Shown here: piece after piece, positions 8,818 through 17,443 of the stretch
Layout of the letters: each line of letters opens with the position of its first letter
Numbering within the stretch: the stretch's first letter is position 1
Program-made: the position numbers and the translations under genes
Notes under the pieces: model-generated
Database searches by the model: none
Told to the model about the DNA's origin: nothing
Seen by the model: only the letters and a program-made list of their open reading frames with translations
Assembly (NCBI GenBank): GCA_029262035.1
Contig: JAJDAE010000211.1
Span: forward strand, 1-33,297
Direction: 5' to 3'
DNA from: Candidatus Zhuqueibacterota bacterium
Lineage (GTDB): Bacteria; Zhuqueibacterota; Zhuqueibacteria; Oceanimicrobiales; Oceanimicrobiaceae
DNA length: 33,297 nucleotides

Positions 8818-11800
8818 CTATTTCACCAAAATCATTTTCCTGGATTGACTAAATTCACCGGCCTTGATACGATAGACGTAAACACCCGATGCGACAGGAA
8901 CCTCATTTTTATCTCTACCATTCCATGAGGTAACATGGTAACCAGATTTTTGTAAATCTCCTTGTACCAAAGTTCTCACTTCACGCCCCAAAAGATCAAA
9001 AATCCGAATCGTTACTTTTTCTTCAGCGGGCAATCCATATCGTATTGAGGTACTCGGATTAAAAGGATTGGGAAAGTTCTGAGATAATTCAAATTTTTCA
9101 GGAACTAAGCTGACATCTGCCAACGCTTGCTCGACAAAATCACCACTGCCAATAAATAATTTTAATTCTTTTAAAGTTATACTCGTACCCGTCACAAAAG
9201 CATAATTATCGCGTTCACGTAAATTTCTGGTTACATTAAGCTTTTCATCGAACAACACTATTTCAAGGTCGGCCGGAATTTGCTCGAGTCCTGAGAATTG
9301 AACCCTCGCTTCGGAATTGGCTATATTGGTTTTAACGTGAACGGTGAGTTCCTGGCCATTACCAATATCATTTCTAAAATCAGTGGTATAATTATTTGAA
9401 AATCTACCCCAATCTTTTTGAGGGAAATAGACCGAAACATAATTTCCAAACGGAGGCGGCTCAGGCGAATCCAGACGATCAAACTTAACACTCGCTTCTT
9501 CATTCACGCCAAAATAATTGTAGTCATCTCTCGCTTCGCCACAACTGGATAAAATCTGTAATTTCCATGAATCCTGAACGGTTTGCTTGCTTAATTTTGA
9601 AACATTAATGTCAACCTGCTTTGGCGGCATCAATAACGTTTCAACACTGTCTTCATGATTAAAAACAAAAAGGCCCGTGTATTGCTCTATCGTGTTGGGC
9701 ATTATATACTGCGCACCACGAAATTCATAAGGTGCACTAATTAAAGGTTCACCACTTTCAGACATAACATCATCCCATCCCACTTCAAAGGCAAACGGGT
9801 TGGCAATCTGATTCCACCCGGGCTGGAGTTCCAGCTCAAAAGGTTTATCCCCAGGCGTCGAAACACCGGAGCCAAATTCAAGCACCAGTTCATTTGCTGA
9901 AATCAGCCAATAGGCTGCGCCCGGTGTGAAACGAAATGAATCTGCATTTGCCGAATCTCTTTCAACATATGCGCCATCCTCATATTTATAGAGTCGCCAG
10001 CTTGTGGTGTCGTAAGCGCTGAATCCGGAATGGGCAAAAATGGAATCCGCCAGAGTTTGAGCCAGATTGTTTGGCGATGAAATCATTCGGTATCCGGTCT
10101 GGTTGACTGAAGAACGAATCAACTTAACCTGGGTACCCGCTTCAAAATTTACGGATACAAAAAATGTGTCGGATGAGCCAACCACATCGATGTTATCCGT
10201 GCCCGAGACGAAATAACTAACACCGCGTGAAGTAACAAAATTTGGTGGAACGGTTCCTTCATATCTATTTGAACCGATAGCCTGCATATCGATGGTTGAA
10301 TAAGACAAGCCACCACCAATTTTATAATTCAGTGTAACTTCTTGCACACCGCTTACATCTGTCGCAGTTGTCACCACTCTTAATGAATCCCCGCTATCAA
10401 GTTCAACTGTTACATCCGGGTTTAATTCCGGACCCAATGATGGCGAGATCGTAAAGGTCGCGCTTTCGCCAATTATAAACGGCGCTTCAACTGCGGTTAT
10501 TCTGATCTTGCAATTATTTGAAGCACTTCCTGACAAGGAGTTAATCGTAAAACTGCCGACCGCCGGGTCAGAATTGGGTTGTTCGTTTAAAGGAATAATC
10601 TCCGAACCATCGATTATCAATTCAATCTTTAGTCTCTCAATCTCCGCCGTTGCAGTCCAATTAATTACTTTCTGGCTACCGAGTTCCCAATTTACTCCGG
10701 AGACGGGCGAGCTTATGCTAATTTCCCTGAACTCGCCAATAACGCCTGTTTTGCTGATTCGCTGTGCGTAAATATCTTTATCAATTCCGGTGTTACGCGT
10801 ATCTTCCCAAACTGCAATTACGCCACCAAGATCATCTGCTGTAAGAACAGCATTTGCTTGTTTCCCTGAAGCAGTTGAAACAGCCAAACCAGTTGATGTC
10901 CAGAGTGTGTTTCCAGACATATCAACGGCCTGTGCGTAGATATCCGGGGTTGTGTTTCGTTTATCTTCCCAGACAACAACCACCTTATCATCCACAGGAT
11001 AAATTACAGGATTTAATTGAGAAGCCGGCGGAATGACCGTCATCGGGACATCACCAAGTGGCCAAAAAGCGCCTGCACTATCAATTCTTTGAACATGTAC
11101 CGTCGTATCAAACCTGGTAGTATTAATATTTTCCCAGACAAGATATGCGCCGTTTTGACGATCTGTTACGGCTCTCAAATTTCTCTTCTTGCCCGGGGTA
11201 GAATTGATCAACTCCGTGAAAGAGTCATCCCAAACCGGACTGCCTTCAGCGTTATAACGAGCTGCGGTTATGAATTGATCCTGGCCTTCAGATATACTTT
11301 TAATCCAAAAAATAATCGCACCTTCATTGCCGTCAGAAACAATTGTAGGAAACGTACTCATTGCAACTTTTAAATCAACGGGAAACTCTCCCACTCCCCA
11401 TTGCGAGCTGTTTTCATCGACACCGTTTACAAAAGTTAAGGTATCATTTCGGGCATCTGTCCATGCTGCAATCAACCCGCCATTTATAGCGGGAACAACA
11501 GCAGGTCTAAATTCATGCAGCTTACCCGTAGCATTAAGATTAATAATTTCCTGCCGGCCATCAAAAACACCAAACTGCTTTTGGCCATTTTGTGTATTTA
11601 TTCTTTGCCAACTAATAACATCATCGAAACCAGACTTAAAATAAGATGATGTAAGCACTCGTGTACCACTTAAAAATATAACGGGAGGAAGATTGTCCGA
11701 AGTATGCGCCAGGGTTGCGGATGCCCAAACCGGTAACCCATTGAAACCATATTTTTGTACATAGATTTCATTGTCAATTGTCCCCCGTAAGTCTTGCCAC

Positions 11801-12159
11801 GCAAGATAAAAATTACCATCGGGGGAAGCAACAATCGCCGGCGCTTTTTGATCTTCCATAGCATCAGCCAGTGGCCTTCCGCCAGTTGACCACACCAGCT
11901 TTGCCACCTCATCGATGCGCATACCGTAAACATCTGTACCGTTAACATTTAACCCACGCGCATCCTGCCAAACGATAATCGCCCCTTTATTAAAATCTCT
12001 TACTACTGCAGGTGAAGTCTGATTACTGCCACCTATCGTGATAATCGCATTATTTGCATTTGGGTCTTTCGACCATTGCGCGATGCTGTCTTTTGCAAAA
12101 ATCAAAAAAAGTACACAAAAACTTAGGTTGAGGCTCAATAACGCTTTGCTTTTCTTCAT
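8818..12159 (-). CDS. Large secreted repeat protein, Kre9-like domain, type IX sorting tail
   Basis: 1113-residue surface protein, the largest in the window. A signal peptide covers about 1-27. Residues 28-470 are made of about eight propeller-like repeats carrying W-(Q/E/T)-D-x-R and IYAQR/YGMR motifs (IIVWQDARG, LAWQDLRG, AAWTDARND, VVWEDKRNT, AVWEDTRNT). About 480-570 resembles a Kre9/KNH-type Ig-like domain (SISSPVSGVNWELGSQKVIN, KIRITAV). Further beta-sandwich regions follow, then the type IX tail with LSQNFPNPFNPSTSIRYGL, SGVYVYRI and KMILVK. It should be exported to the cell surface, probably as an adhesin or matrix protein; no catalytic motif was recognised. It is the first gene of a minus-strand pair and its promoter should lie in the AT-rich gap above 12160. 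Confidence 0.85.
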   Translation of the reverse strand: MKKSKALLSLNLSFCVLFLIFAKDSIAQWSKDPNANNAIITIGGSNQTSPAVVRDFNKGAIIVWQDARGLNVNGTDVYGMRIDEVAKLVWSTGGRPLADAMEDQKAPAIVASPDGNFYLAWQDLRGTIDNEIYVQKYGFNGLPVWASATLAHTSDNLPPVIFLSGTRVLTSSYFKSGFDDVISWQRINTQNGQKQFGVFDGRQEIINLNATGKLHEFRPAVVPAINGGLIAAWTDARNDTLTFVNGVDENSSQWGVGEFPVDLKVAMSTFPTIVSDGNEGAIIFWIKSISEGQDQFITAARYNAEGSPVWDDSFTELINSTPGKKRNLRAVTDRQNGAYLVWENINTTRFDTTVHVQRIDSAGAFWPLGDVPMTVIPPASQLNPVIYPVDDKVVVVWEDKRNTTPDIYAQAVDMSGNTLWTSTGLAVSTASGKQANAVLTADDLGGVIAVWEDTRNTGIDKDIYAQRISKTGVIGEFREISISSPVSGVNWELGSQKVINWTATAEIERLKIELIIDGSEIIPLNEQPNSDPAVGSFTINSLSGSASNNCKIRITAVEAPFIIGESATFTISPSLGPELNPDVTVELDSGDSLRVVTTATDVSGVQEVTLNYKIGGGLSYSTIDMQAIGSNRYEGTVPPNFVTSRGVSYFVSGTDNIDVVGSSDTFFVSVNFEAGTQVKLIRSSVNQTGYRMISSPNNLAQTLADSIFAHSGFSAYDTTSWRLYKYEDGAYVERDSANADSFRFTPGAAYWLISANELVLEFGSGVSTPGDKPFELELQPGWNQIANPFAFEVGWDDVMSESGEPLISAPYEFRGAQYIMPNTIEQYTGLFVFNHEDSVETLLMPPKQVDINVSKLSKQTVQDSWKLQILSSCGEARDDYNYFGVNEEASVKFDRLDSPEPPPFGNYVSVYFPQKDWGRFSNNYTTDFRNDIGNGQELTVHVKTNIANSEARVQFSGLEQIPADLEIVLFDEKLNVTRNLRERDNYAFVTGTSITLKELKLFIGSGDFVEQALADVSLVPEKFELSQNFPNPFNPSTSIRYGLPAEEKVTIRIFDLLGREVRTLVQGDLQKSGYHVTSWNGRDKNEVPVASGVYVYRIKAGEFSQSRKMILVK

Positions 12160-12716
12160 ATTTTGCTCTGATTATTAATTAATAGAAATTGGTTAAACCT
12201 ACGCGTGAAATTAGACAATTCAGACTCAAAATTTTAAAAACTGTAAATTTTGTATGAATTAATTGGATTCTCCCCCGGAGCGGTTGAAATGAAAAACACT
12301 TTCTCCCGAAAATGTTTACTTATGGCAATAAATATAAAATTATAGTAAAGAATAGTCAAGAACATTTATGCTTATTTATAAATTTTAATAAATTTAAGTC
12401 TATTTTTTTTAATTCCTTAATTATCCTTAATATCAAAGCCAATTTGTTAGCCAAACCGAACTAATTTTTCTAAACCGTAAAGACTATATCAAAAATTAAA
12501 CGAACGGCTTCAATTACAAATATGGAATACAATTTTTACAACTGGAACAGTCGTTCAAAATAAATTATACCTTATTTAGCCTCAAACTATTTTTTGTTAA
12601 TTCTTAGATTATCCCAATTTTCGGCTAAAACCCCTTTGGCATATGAGTTGCTTGTTTTGCAAATGTTTTTGATTTAAAACAATTATTATCACAGCATCAA
12701 GGGGAAATTATAGAAT
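12160..12716. other. AT-rich divergent intergenic region
   Basis: About 560 bases separate two divergent transcription units. It is very AT-rich, especially 12310-12480, and should hold promoters for both the large CTD gene (minus) and the barrel gene (plus). No tRNA, convincing small gene or terminator was seen. A short 18-codon frame at 12288 looks incidental. AAGGGG at 12699-12704 may be the Shine-Dalgarno of the plus-strand gene. Confidence 0.5.
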
Positions 12717-12724
12717 ATGTATCG

Positions 12725-13330
12725 CTGCATAGACTATTAAGACATCAGCTCGGCATTGCATTTCTGGTTTTATTTTACCAAATAGGCTATTGTCAAGATG
12801 CAGAGTTAAAAGTCGAGGTAGAAACCTCAACCGGGGTTTTTGCCTTCGACAAGAGTCTTTCATATAATAATAGTCAGTCTTTTGGGTTAGGCACAGGTTA
12901 TAACATCCGGCGCTTTCTTCAGCTTAACTTGTCTTTCTTTTTTATACCTACCCAACAGCATATAGCACAAGCGGCATCTGTTCAAAAAGTAAAGTATAAG
13001 ATTTATCATTATTCGGCAAACTTTAGGGTTATGAGTCCGCGATCGTTTTTGAGCTTCAAATCATATTTTATGCTTGGGCTCGGCGGCATTATCATCAACC
13101 CTGAAGCAGTCACCTTAGATTTAGGATTAGGCAATAGCATGACAATAGAACCACAGATTGACAAAAAATTCTCCGGGAATATAGGACTCGGACTTATAAG
13201 GCAAATAACAAAACGCATGGCCGCAGAGTTGAAGGCTCAGAGGTATTTTTTTAATCTGCAAGACACAAACAATAACAGAATCCATGCAAACAACAATTAC
13301 TTCGGAGTAGGTTTAATCTGGATGTTTTAA
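12725..13330 (+). CDS. Outer-membrane beta-barrel protein, start unresolved
   Basis: About 201 residues in the coding frame. It opens with a good signal peptide (LRHQLGIAFLVLFYQIGYCQ) and continues as amphipathic strands to a terminal Phe (GVGLIWMF), the usual signature of a small outer-membrane barrel. The frame has no ATG, GTG or TTG between the stop at 12644-12646 and the TTG at 12929, which lies well inside the mature protein. The coordinate given uses a CTG. A well-placed ATG at 12717, 12 bases after AAGGGG, is in another frame and stops after seven codons; a one-base indel near 12735 would join it to this frame. It may thus use a rare start, be frameshifted or hold a sequence error. It leads a three-gene group of barrels (gap 22 bases). 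Function unknown. Confidence 0.6.
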   Translation: MHRLLRHQLGIAFLVLFYQIGYCQDAELKVEVETSTGVFAFDKSLSYNNSQSFGLGTGYNIRRFLQLNLSFFFIPTQQHIAQAASVQKVKYKIYHYSANFRVMSPRSFLSFKSYFMLGLGGIIINPEAVTLDLGLGNSMTIEPQIDKKFSGNIGLGLIRQITKRMAAELKAQRYFFNLQDTNNNRIHANNNYFGVGLIWMF

Positions 13331-13352
13331 CAACTGGTTTAGCGGATAATTA

Positions 13353-14240
13353 ATGAACTATTTAGATAAGATGAAATTCTGGGGACTAATTCTTTTGGCT
13401 TTCATATTTTTACTGATGCTGAACAAAAACGCTTACTCGCAAAGGGCGATTATAAAAACGGATAACGTGAAAATTTACTCGTTACCAATGGTCGACACCC
13501 CGGTGGCGGTATTAACCAAAGGCGACACGATTCGAGTGATTGGGCAACGCGGCGACTGGGTGAAAATACAGATAGGCAGAAACCTCAAAGGCTGGATGCT
13601 GCTTGAAGTGAAAAGTTTATCAGGGAACTCACCTGCCAGCACCATAAAAAAAGAAAAACCGTCCAGACAACCTTCAATAGCTTCAACAAATAGTAAAGCA
13701 GAAAACAGCTCCACAAACGGTCCAGCCAATGGCACCCATAACCCGAAACCTTTTTCCCCGGATTTAATCCGTAAAAAGCCGAATTCCATTCAAGGCAACG
13801 AAACTTACCGTAGATTTGGCTATACATTTGGCGCCGGCCTCTTGGCAACAGACTTCACCTACAACTGGAAATTCATTTTCCACCAGACCCCGAGAATGGC
13901 GCTTGAGGGCTCTTTTAAACATGCTCTTGGTGAAGCAGCGAGCTCCTATTTTATCTTTGCAAATTTGAACTATTTGTTGACAGCAAACATCCGTAAAAAA
14001 TTTCTGCCTTTTGCCACTGCCGGTGTTGGCATTATTAACACCGTACCGGAAAATAGTATTGATGTCGGGCAAGGCGTCTCGAATATGGCAATCAATTACG
14101 GCATTGGCGCCAGAAAATACTACCGAAAAAAACTGTCGCTCCTCTTCAATGTGTCTCAATACTCAGTTTTCATCGGAAAAGGAGTCAGTCATTTCAAAGA
14201 ATTTACAGTCGGACTTTTAGTCGGAAAATTTTGGGACTAA
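13353..14240 (+). CDS. SH3b domain plus outer-membrane beta-barrel
   Basis: 295-residue exported protein. An N-terminal hydrophobic signal (about 10-29, ending AYSQ) precedes a bacterial SH3 domain at about 30-90 (VKIYSLPMVDTPVAVLTKGD, GDWVKIQIGRNLKGWM). A Ser/Asn/Pro/Lys-rich linker covers about 90-150, and from about 155 amphipathic strands look like an outer-membrane beta-barrel (GYTFGAGLLATDFTYNWKF, LPFATAGVGIINT, LLVGKFW). Inference: the SH3b domain sits in the periplasm and binds peptidoglycan while the barrel sits in the outer membrane, tying the two layers together. It shares an operon-like arrangement with barrel genes on either side (22 and 19 bases). No enzyme motif was seen. Confidence 0.7.
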   Translation: MNYLDKMKFWGLILLAFIFLLMLNKNAYSQRAIIKTDNVKIYSLPMVDTPVAVLTKGDTIRVIGQRGDWVKIQIGRNLKGWMLLEVKSLSGNSPASTIKKEKPSRQPSIASTNSKAENSSTNGPANGTHNPKPFSPDLIRKKPNSIQGNETYRRFGYTFGAGLLATDFTYNWKFIFHQTPRMALEGSFKHALGEAASSYFIFANLNYLLTANIRKKFLPFATAGVGIINTVPENSIDVGQGVSNMAINYGIGARKYYRKKLSLLFNVSQYSVFIGKGVSHFKEFTVGLLVGKFWD

Positions 14241-14259
14241 TAATTTTGGAGATATTTTG

Positions 14260-14814
14260 GTGAAAAACTTAAAATACATCATAACATATATATTTTTTAT
14301 AAAAATTATCATTCTTGCAGCCAATGCAAATTTATTTGCACAAGTATCTTCAAGAGAGCATGAACTGTATCCGCACACCGGACTTTATGCAGCAGATAGA
14401 TTTCAAAATTCATTGAATTTAGGCGTCGTGTACGATTATCATTTCGACCGACGACTTTCAATGGGGGCGTCTTTTGGCTTTGCACGCGCCGGCCAGGAAT
14501 ATGTGCAAAAGGTGCTTTCAGCGGCACCGGAGCAAGGCAGTTCAACTGTACTTTATTACAACGGCAGAATTACCTATGCTGTGCCTTTTGGCAAAATCAT
14601 TCCCTACGGCATTACGGCGTTAGGTGTTACACGTCAGCACTCAGAATCAAATCTCACCTTTAGCCTGGGAATCGGCACGAAGTTCCCTATTGGCAAAACA
14701 ACATACTTGAGATACGAAATCAACGATCACATTTTTTCCAGCGGTAAAGATAACACCTCATGGACAAATAACAACATGGAGTTTTCGATTGGGGTTTCTT
14801 TTTTCTTACAGTAA
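14260..14814 (+). CDS. Small outer-membrane beta-barrel protein
   Basis: 184 residues. A signal peptide of about 28 residues ends NLFAQ, followed by eight or so alternating strands typical of OmpW/OmpX-like barrels (LNLGVVYDYHFDRRLSMGAS, GRITYAVPFGKIIPYGITAL, LTFSLGIGTKFPIG, FSIGVSFF). GTG at 14260 is chosen as start because GGAG at 14248-14251 is eight bases upstream; the TTG one codon earlier is possible. It is the last of three linked barrel genes and lies 134 bases before the HzsA-like operon, so readthrough into that operon is possible. Nothing identifies a substrate. Confidence 0.7.
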   Translation: MKNLKYIITYIFFIKIIILAANANLFAQVSSREHELYPHTGLYAADRFQNSLNLGVVYDYHFDRRLSMGASFGFARAGQEYVQKVLSAAPEQGSSTVLYYNGRITYAVPFGKIIPYGITALGVTRQHSESNLTFSLGIGTKFPIGKTTYLRYEINDHIFSSGKDNTSWTNNNMEFSIGVSFFLQ

Positions 14815-14827
14815 GATAACAATATCG

Positions 14828-14912
14828 GGATAAATTTATTTTATCCACAAAAAGGGGAGATAACAACATCGTTGTTTCTCAGTTTAAACAACGTTTCGCA
14901 AATGGTTTGCGA
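14828..14912 (+). promoter_or_regulatory. Hairpin-rich leader with two mutually exclusive pairings
   Basis: The 134-base gap before the HzsA-like gene holds four perfect inverted repeats. These are GGATAAA/TTTATCC (14828-14834 with 14840-14846), AACAAC/GTTGTT (14862-14867 with 14871-14876), CGTTGTTT/AAACAACG (14870-14877 with 14886-14893) and TCGCAAA/TTTGCGA (14896-14902 with 14906-14912). The second and third share the GTTGTT arm, so only one can form at a time, as in an attenuator or switch. No T-tract follows directly, so simple termination is not shown. Regulation of the downstream operon is inferred. Confidence 0.5.
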
Positions 14913-14948
14913 GATATGGAGTCTTTAACGCATCACAGGAGAACATTT

Positions 14949-16883
14949 ATGAAAAAGCTCCAGAACAACATCAGAGACAACGAGCGAGGAAGAACATTTT
15001 CTGTTCGTTTATATAGATTCGCTCTAATCGGACTACTAGGCTTTTTTATAGCCTGTTCCGGTAGTGTGCCGGATGATATCATCCAGGAAGAGTCGCCCAC
15101 CGGGATAATATTTGTGAAGGCAACCAGATCCAGCACCTTAAATCATTTCAGCCGGGGTGGTAATTTATTTTCACTTATTCCGGCGTCACCAGACGGCAAG
15201 TTAACCAATTTAACCAATCTGGAAGAAGGCGATGTGTCCGATCCGGAAATTTCTTACGATGGTTTAAAAGTGCTGTTTTCCATGCGTCGAAACAGTGGTG
15301 ACACATTCAGTATTTATGAAATGAACGTCGACGGAACCGGACTGAACCAAATCACCAACAGCCAGCAGCATGATGACCACGACCCGGTCTATTTGCCTAA
15401 CGGCAAAATTCTATTTACATCTAACCGTCCGGGATTCACAGACGAGTACAACCGGCAAGATGCCGAAGTTATGCACACCATGAATAGAGACGGTTCAAAT
15501 ATCGAATGTATTTCATTTAATGCAAGCGATGACTTTGATCCGTTGGTAATGGCTGATGGCCGTATTCTCTACACACGCTGGGAACATCACGGCCCAATTA
15601 ACCGCTTTCCGCTATTTTTCACCCATCCGGATGGCCATGGCACATTTACATTTTTCAGTCCGCACAATATGAGAACACTCTTCCATCCACGTGAAATGCC
15701 AGATGGTTCCATTGTTGCGATTCACTCAAACATGGTTAATGGCGACCGCGGTCAGGTTGTCATCATCAAAGATCACTCAACTGCCGGAGAGCCTCTGGAA
15801 GACGGTTTTGTTGAAATTTTGACGCCGGATATTGAGACCAGCGGCCCGCCCTATGCAAAAGGTGTTTTCAAATATCCACACCCGTTGCCGGACGGACGGC
15901 TTCTGGTATCTTTTGCGCCCAAGTTTGGTGAATTTGAAGATTCAAACGGCGATGTAATTGAAGACATAAAACCGGATTATGGCCTGTACACCATGCAAAC
16001 CAACGGCGGCGATTTGCGGCTTCTTTATAATGATCCCGATACTGAAGAATATGATGCAGTTGTGATTGGAGAAAGGCCCATTCCGCAAGTCATCCCTTCT
16101 GTGCTTGATAAATCTCAAAGTACCGGTACCATCACTGTGGTAGATGCCTACTTCCGCCAAAATCGTGATGGACAAGTGGTTCCCGACAAGTCAACTCAGG
16201 ACATTAAACAGGTCATGCTGATTGAAGGGATCCCCAGAGTCAAGGGAGACCGTGCAACAATTGGCGAAACTAATTTCGAGCAGAAAAGAATAATCGGAAC
16301 AGCACCCGTGCAGCCCGATGGCTCTTTTTCAATACAAGTGCCCACCAATATTCCACTTTCATTTAACACACTGGATGAATTAGGGCGTGCGCTGGTGGTT
16401 AAAAGAAACTGGGTAACCGTCCGTCCCGGTGAAATAATCGCAGGTTGCCCGGGCTGTCACGGTCCGCGCGGCAAACATTCTGAAGTGACCAATCCAATCG
16501 CGGCTACACTTCCGCCGACTGACTTAAATATTTCGGAGAATCTACGCGAAGATGTCAGTTTTAGCTTTGCAATTGAGCCAATTATTGCAGACAAATGCGC
16601 AACTTCCGGGTGTCACGCAGGAACCGCGCCTGCCGACAGCCTAGATCTCACGTTGATAAAATCTATTGAAGAGCCGCTTTTTTCGAATGCATATATGAAC
16701 CTCATGGAAGGCAGAAATCTAGTACGTGAGCCGTTTTCACGCCGCAGCAGACTTATTAATAAGTTGATTGGCCTCGAGCCATTCGAGGGAGCCGGCAAAC
16801 ATCCGGGCGGTGCAGAAGCTCTCACGGATGATGAGCTACGTAAATTCATTAATTGGATTGACCTCGGCGCTCAGTACAGGTAA
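14949..16883 (+). CDS. HzsA-related propeller lipoprotein with two c-type heme motifs
   Basis: 644-residue lipoprotein resembling the alpha subunit of hydrazine synthase, a family that also has many members outside anammox bacteria. The N-terminal signal ends GFFIAC, predicting lipidation. Residues about 60-330 are PD40/TolB-like propeller blades (MNVDGTGLNQITNS, LPNGKILFTSNRPG). The family-specific middle region follows (YAKGVFKYPHPLPDGRLLVS, ERPIPQVIPS, QPDGSFSIQVPTNIPLSF). Heme motif one is CPGCH at residues 500-504. The second, CATSGCH at 550-556, is a CX4CH variant. AGGAGA at 14937-14942 fixes the start at 14949. It heads a five-gene operon with TlpA, DUF4266 and DUF3570. Without HzsB/HzsC subunits it is very unlikely to make hydrazine; a periplasmic redox role is inferred. 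Confidence 0.78.
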   Translation: MKKLQNNIRDNERGRTFSVRLYRFALIGLLGFFIACSGSVPDDIIQEESPTGIIFVKATRSSTLNHFSRGGNLFSLIPASPDGKLTNLTNLEEGDVSDPEISYDGLKVLFSMRRNSGDTFSIYEMNVDGTGLNQITNSQQHDDHDPVYLPNGKILFTSNRPGFTDEYNRQDAEVMHTMNRDGSNIECISFNASDDFDPLVMADGRILYTRWEHHGPINRFPLFFTHPDGHGTFTFFSPHNMRTLFHPREMPDGSIVAIHSNMVNGDRGQVVIIKDHSTAGEPLEDGFVEILTPDIETSGPPYAKGVFKYPHPLPDGRLLVSFAPKFGEFEDSNGDVIEDIKPDYGLYTMQTNGGDLRLLYNDPDTEEYDAVVIGERPIPQVIPSVLDKSQSTGTITVVDAYFRQNRDGQVVPDKSTQDIKQVMLIEGIPRVKGDRATIGETNFEQKRIIGTAPVQPDGSFSIQVPTNIPLSFNTLDELGRALVVKRNWVTVRPGEIIAGCPGCHGPRGKHSEVTNPIAATLPPTDLNISENLREDVSFSFAIEPIIADKCATSGCHAGTAPADSLDLTLIKSIEEPLFSNAYMNLMEGRNLVREPFSRRSRLINKLIGLEPFEGAGKHPGGAEALTDDELRKFINWIDLGAQYR

Positions 16884-16897
16884 AAAGGGGAAGTAAA

Positions 16898-17431
16898 ATG
16901 AATTTAAAAACAATACTAATTCTGGTACTTTTTTCGGCGACACCTTTGGCCGCTAAACAGCCACTAATCGGCACAAAGGCAATTAACTTCACGCTTAAAA
17001 AGTTTGACGGCACCAAACTAACCCTCAGCAATTTGCGTGGCAAAGTTGTACTGTTGGATTTCTGGGCGAGTTGGTGTGCACCCTGCCGCGAAGAACTACC
17101 GTTTCTTGATCTTCTAAACAACAGATATGGCAACAAAAACTTCGAAGTGGTGGCCGTAAACATTGACAACAATCCCGAAAAAGCTTACGGATTTCTGAAA
17201 ACGCTCTCTGTAAAATTAAACCCGGTTTGGGATGAAAAAAAACAAGTGGTTAGCGCCTACGATGTCGGAACCATGCCAACAACCTTCATCATCGATAAAG
17301 AAGGCTGGATTCGCTTCGTCCACTCGGGATTTAAGGCAGAACAGTTTGTTGAGTACAAAAAACAAATCGAACTTTTACTGCACCAAAATGCCCCCAAAAG
17401 GCCAGGAAATACCGCTTCGCGGAAAAAATAA
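16898..17431 (+). CDS. TlpA-family thioredoxin-like protein
   Basis: 177-residue exported thioredoxin-fold protein of the TlpA/ResA group. A signal peptide covers about 1-19. The active site WASWCAPC has cysteines C60 and C63, and the conserved cis-proline loop reads GTMPTTFIID. These proteins keep cysteines reduced in the periplasm, for example in apocytochrome c before heme attachment. It starts 14 bases after the di-heme HzsA-like gene, with a GGGGAAG ribosome site, and 12 bases before the Cys-tailed DUF4266 gene. That placement suggests it reduces the cysteines of one or both neighbours (inference). Confidence 0.92.
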   Translation: MNLKTILILVLFSATPLAAKQPLIGTKAINFTLKKFDGTKLTLSNLRGKVVLLDFWASWCAPCREELPFLDLLNNRYGNKNFEVVAVNIDNNPEKAYGFLKTLSVKLNPVWDEKKQVVSAYDVGTMPTTFIIDKEGWIRFVHSGFKAEQFVEYKKQIELLLHQNAPKRPGNTASRKK

Positions 17432-17443
17432 AGGAGTTGGAAG

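Noticed and set aside
12288-12344. 18-codon frame preceded by GGAG
   Set aside because: Too short, no signal or conserved feature; probably chance in AT-rich spacer.
14949-16883. Evidence for anammox or hydrazine synthesis
   Set aside because: HzsB, HzsC and hydrazine dehydrogenase are absent, and HzsA-related proteins are found in many other bacteria; the surroundings are FCB-like and not planctomycete-like.
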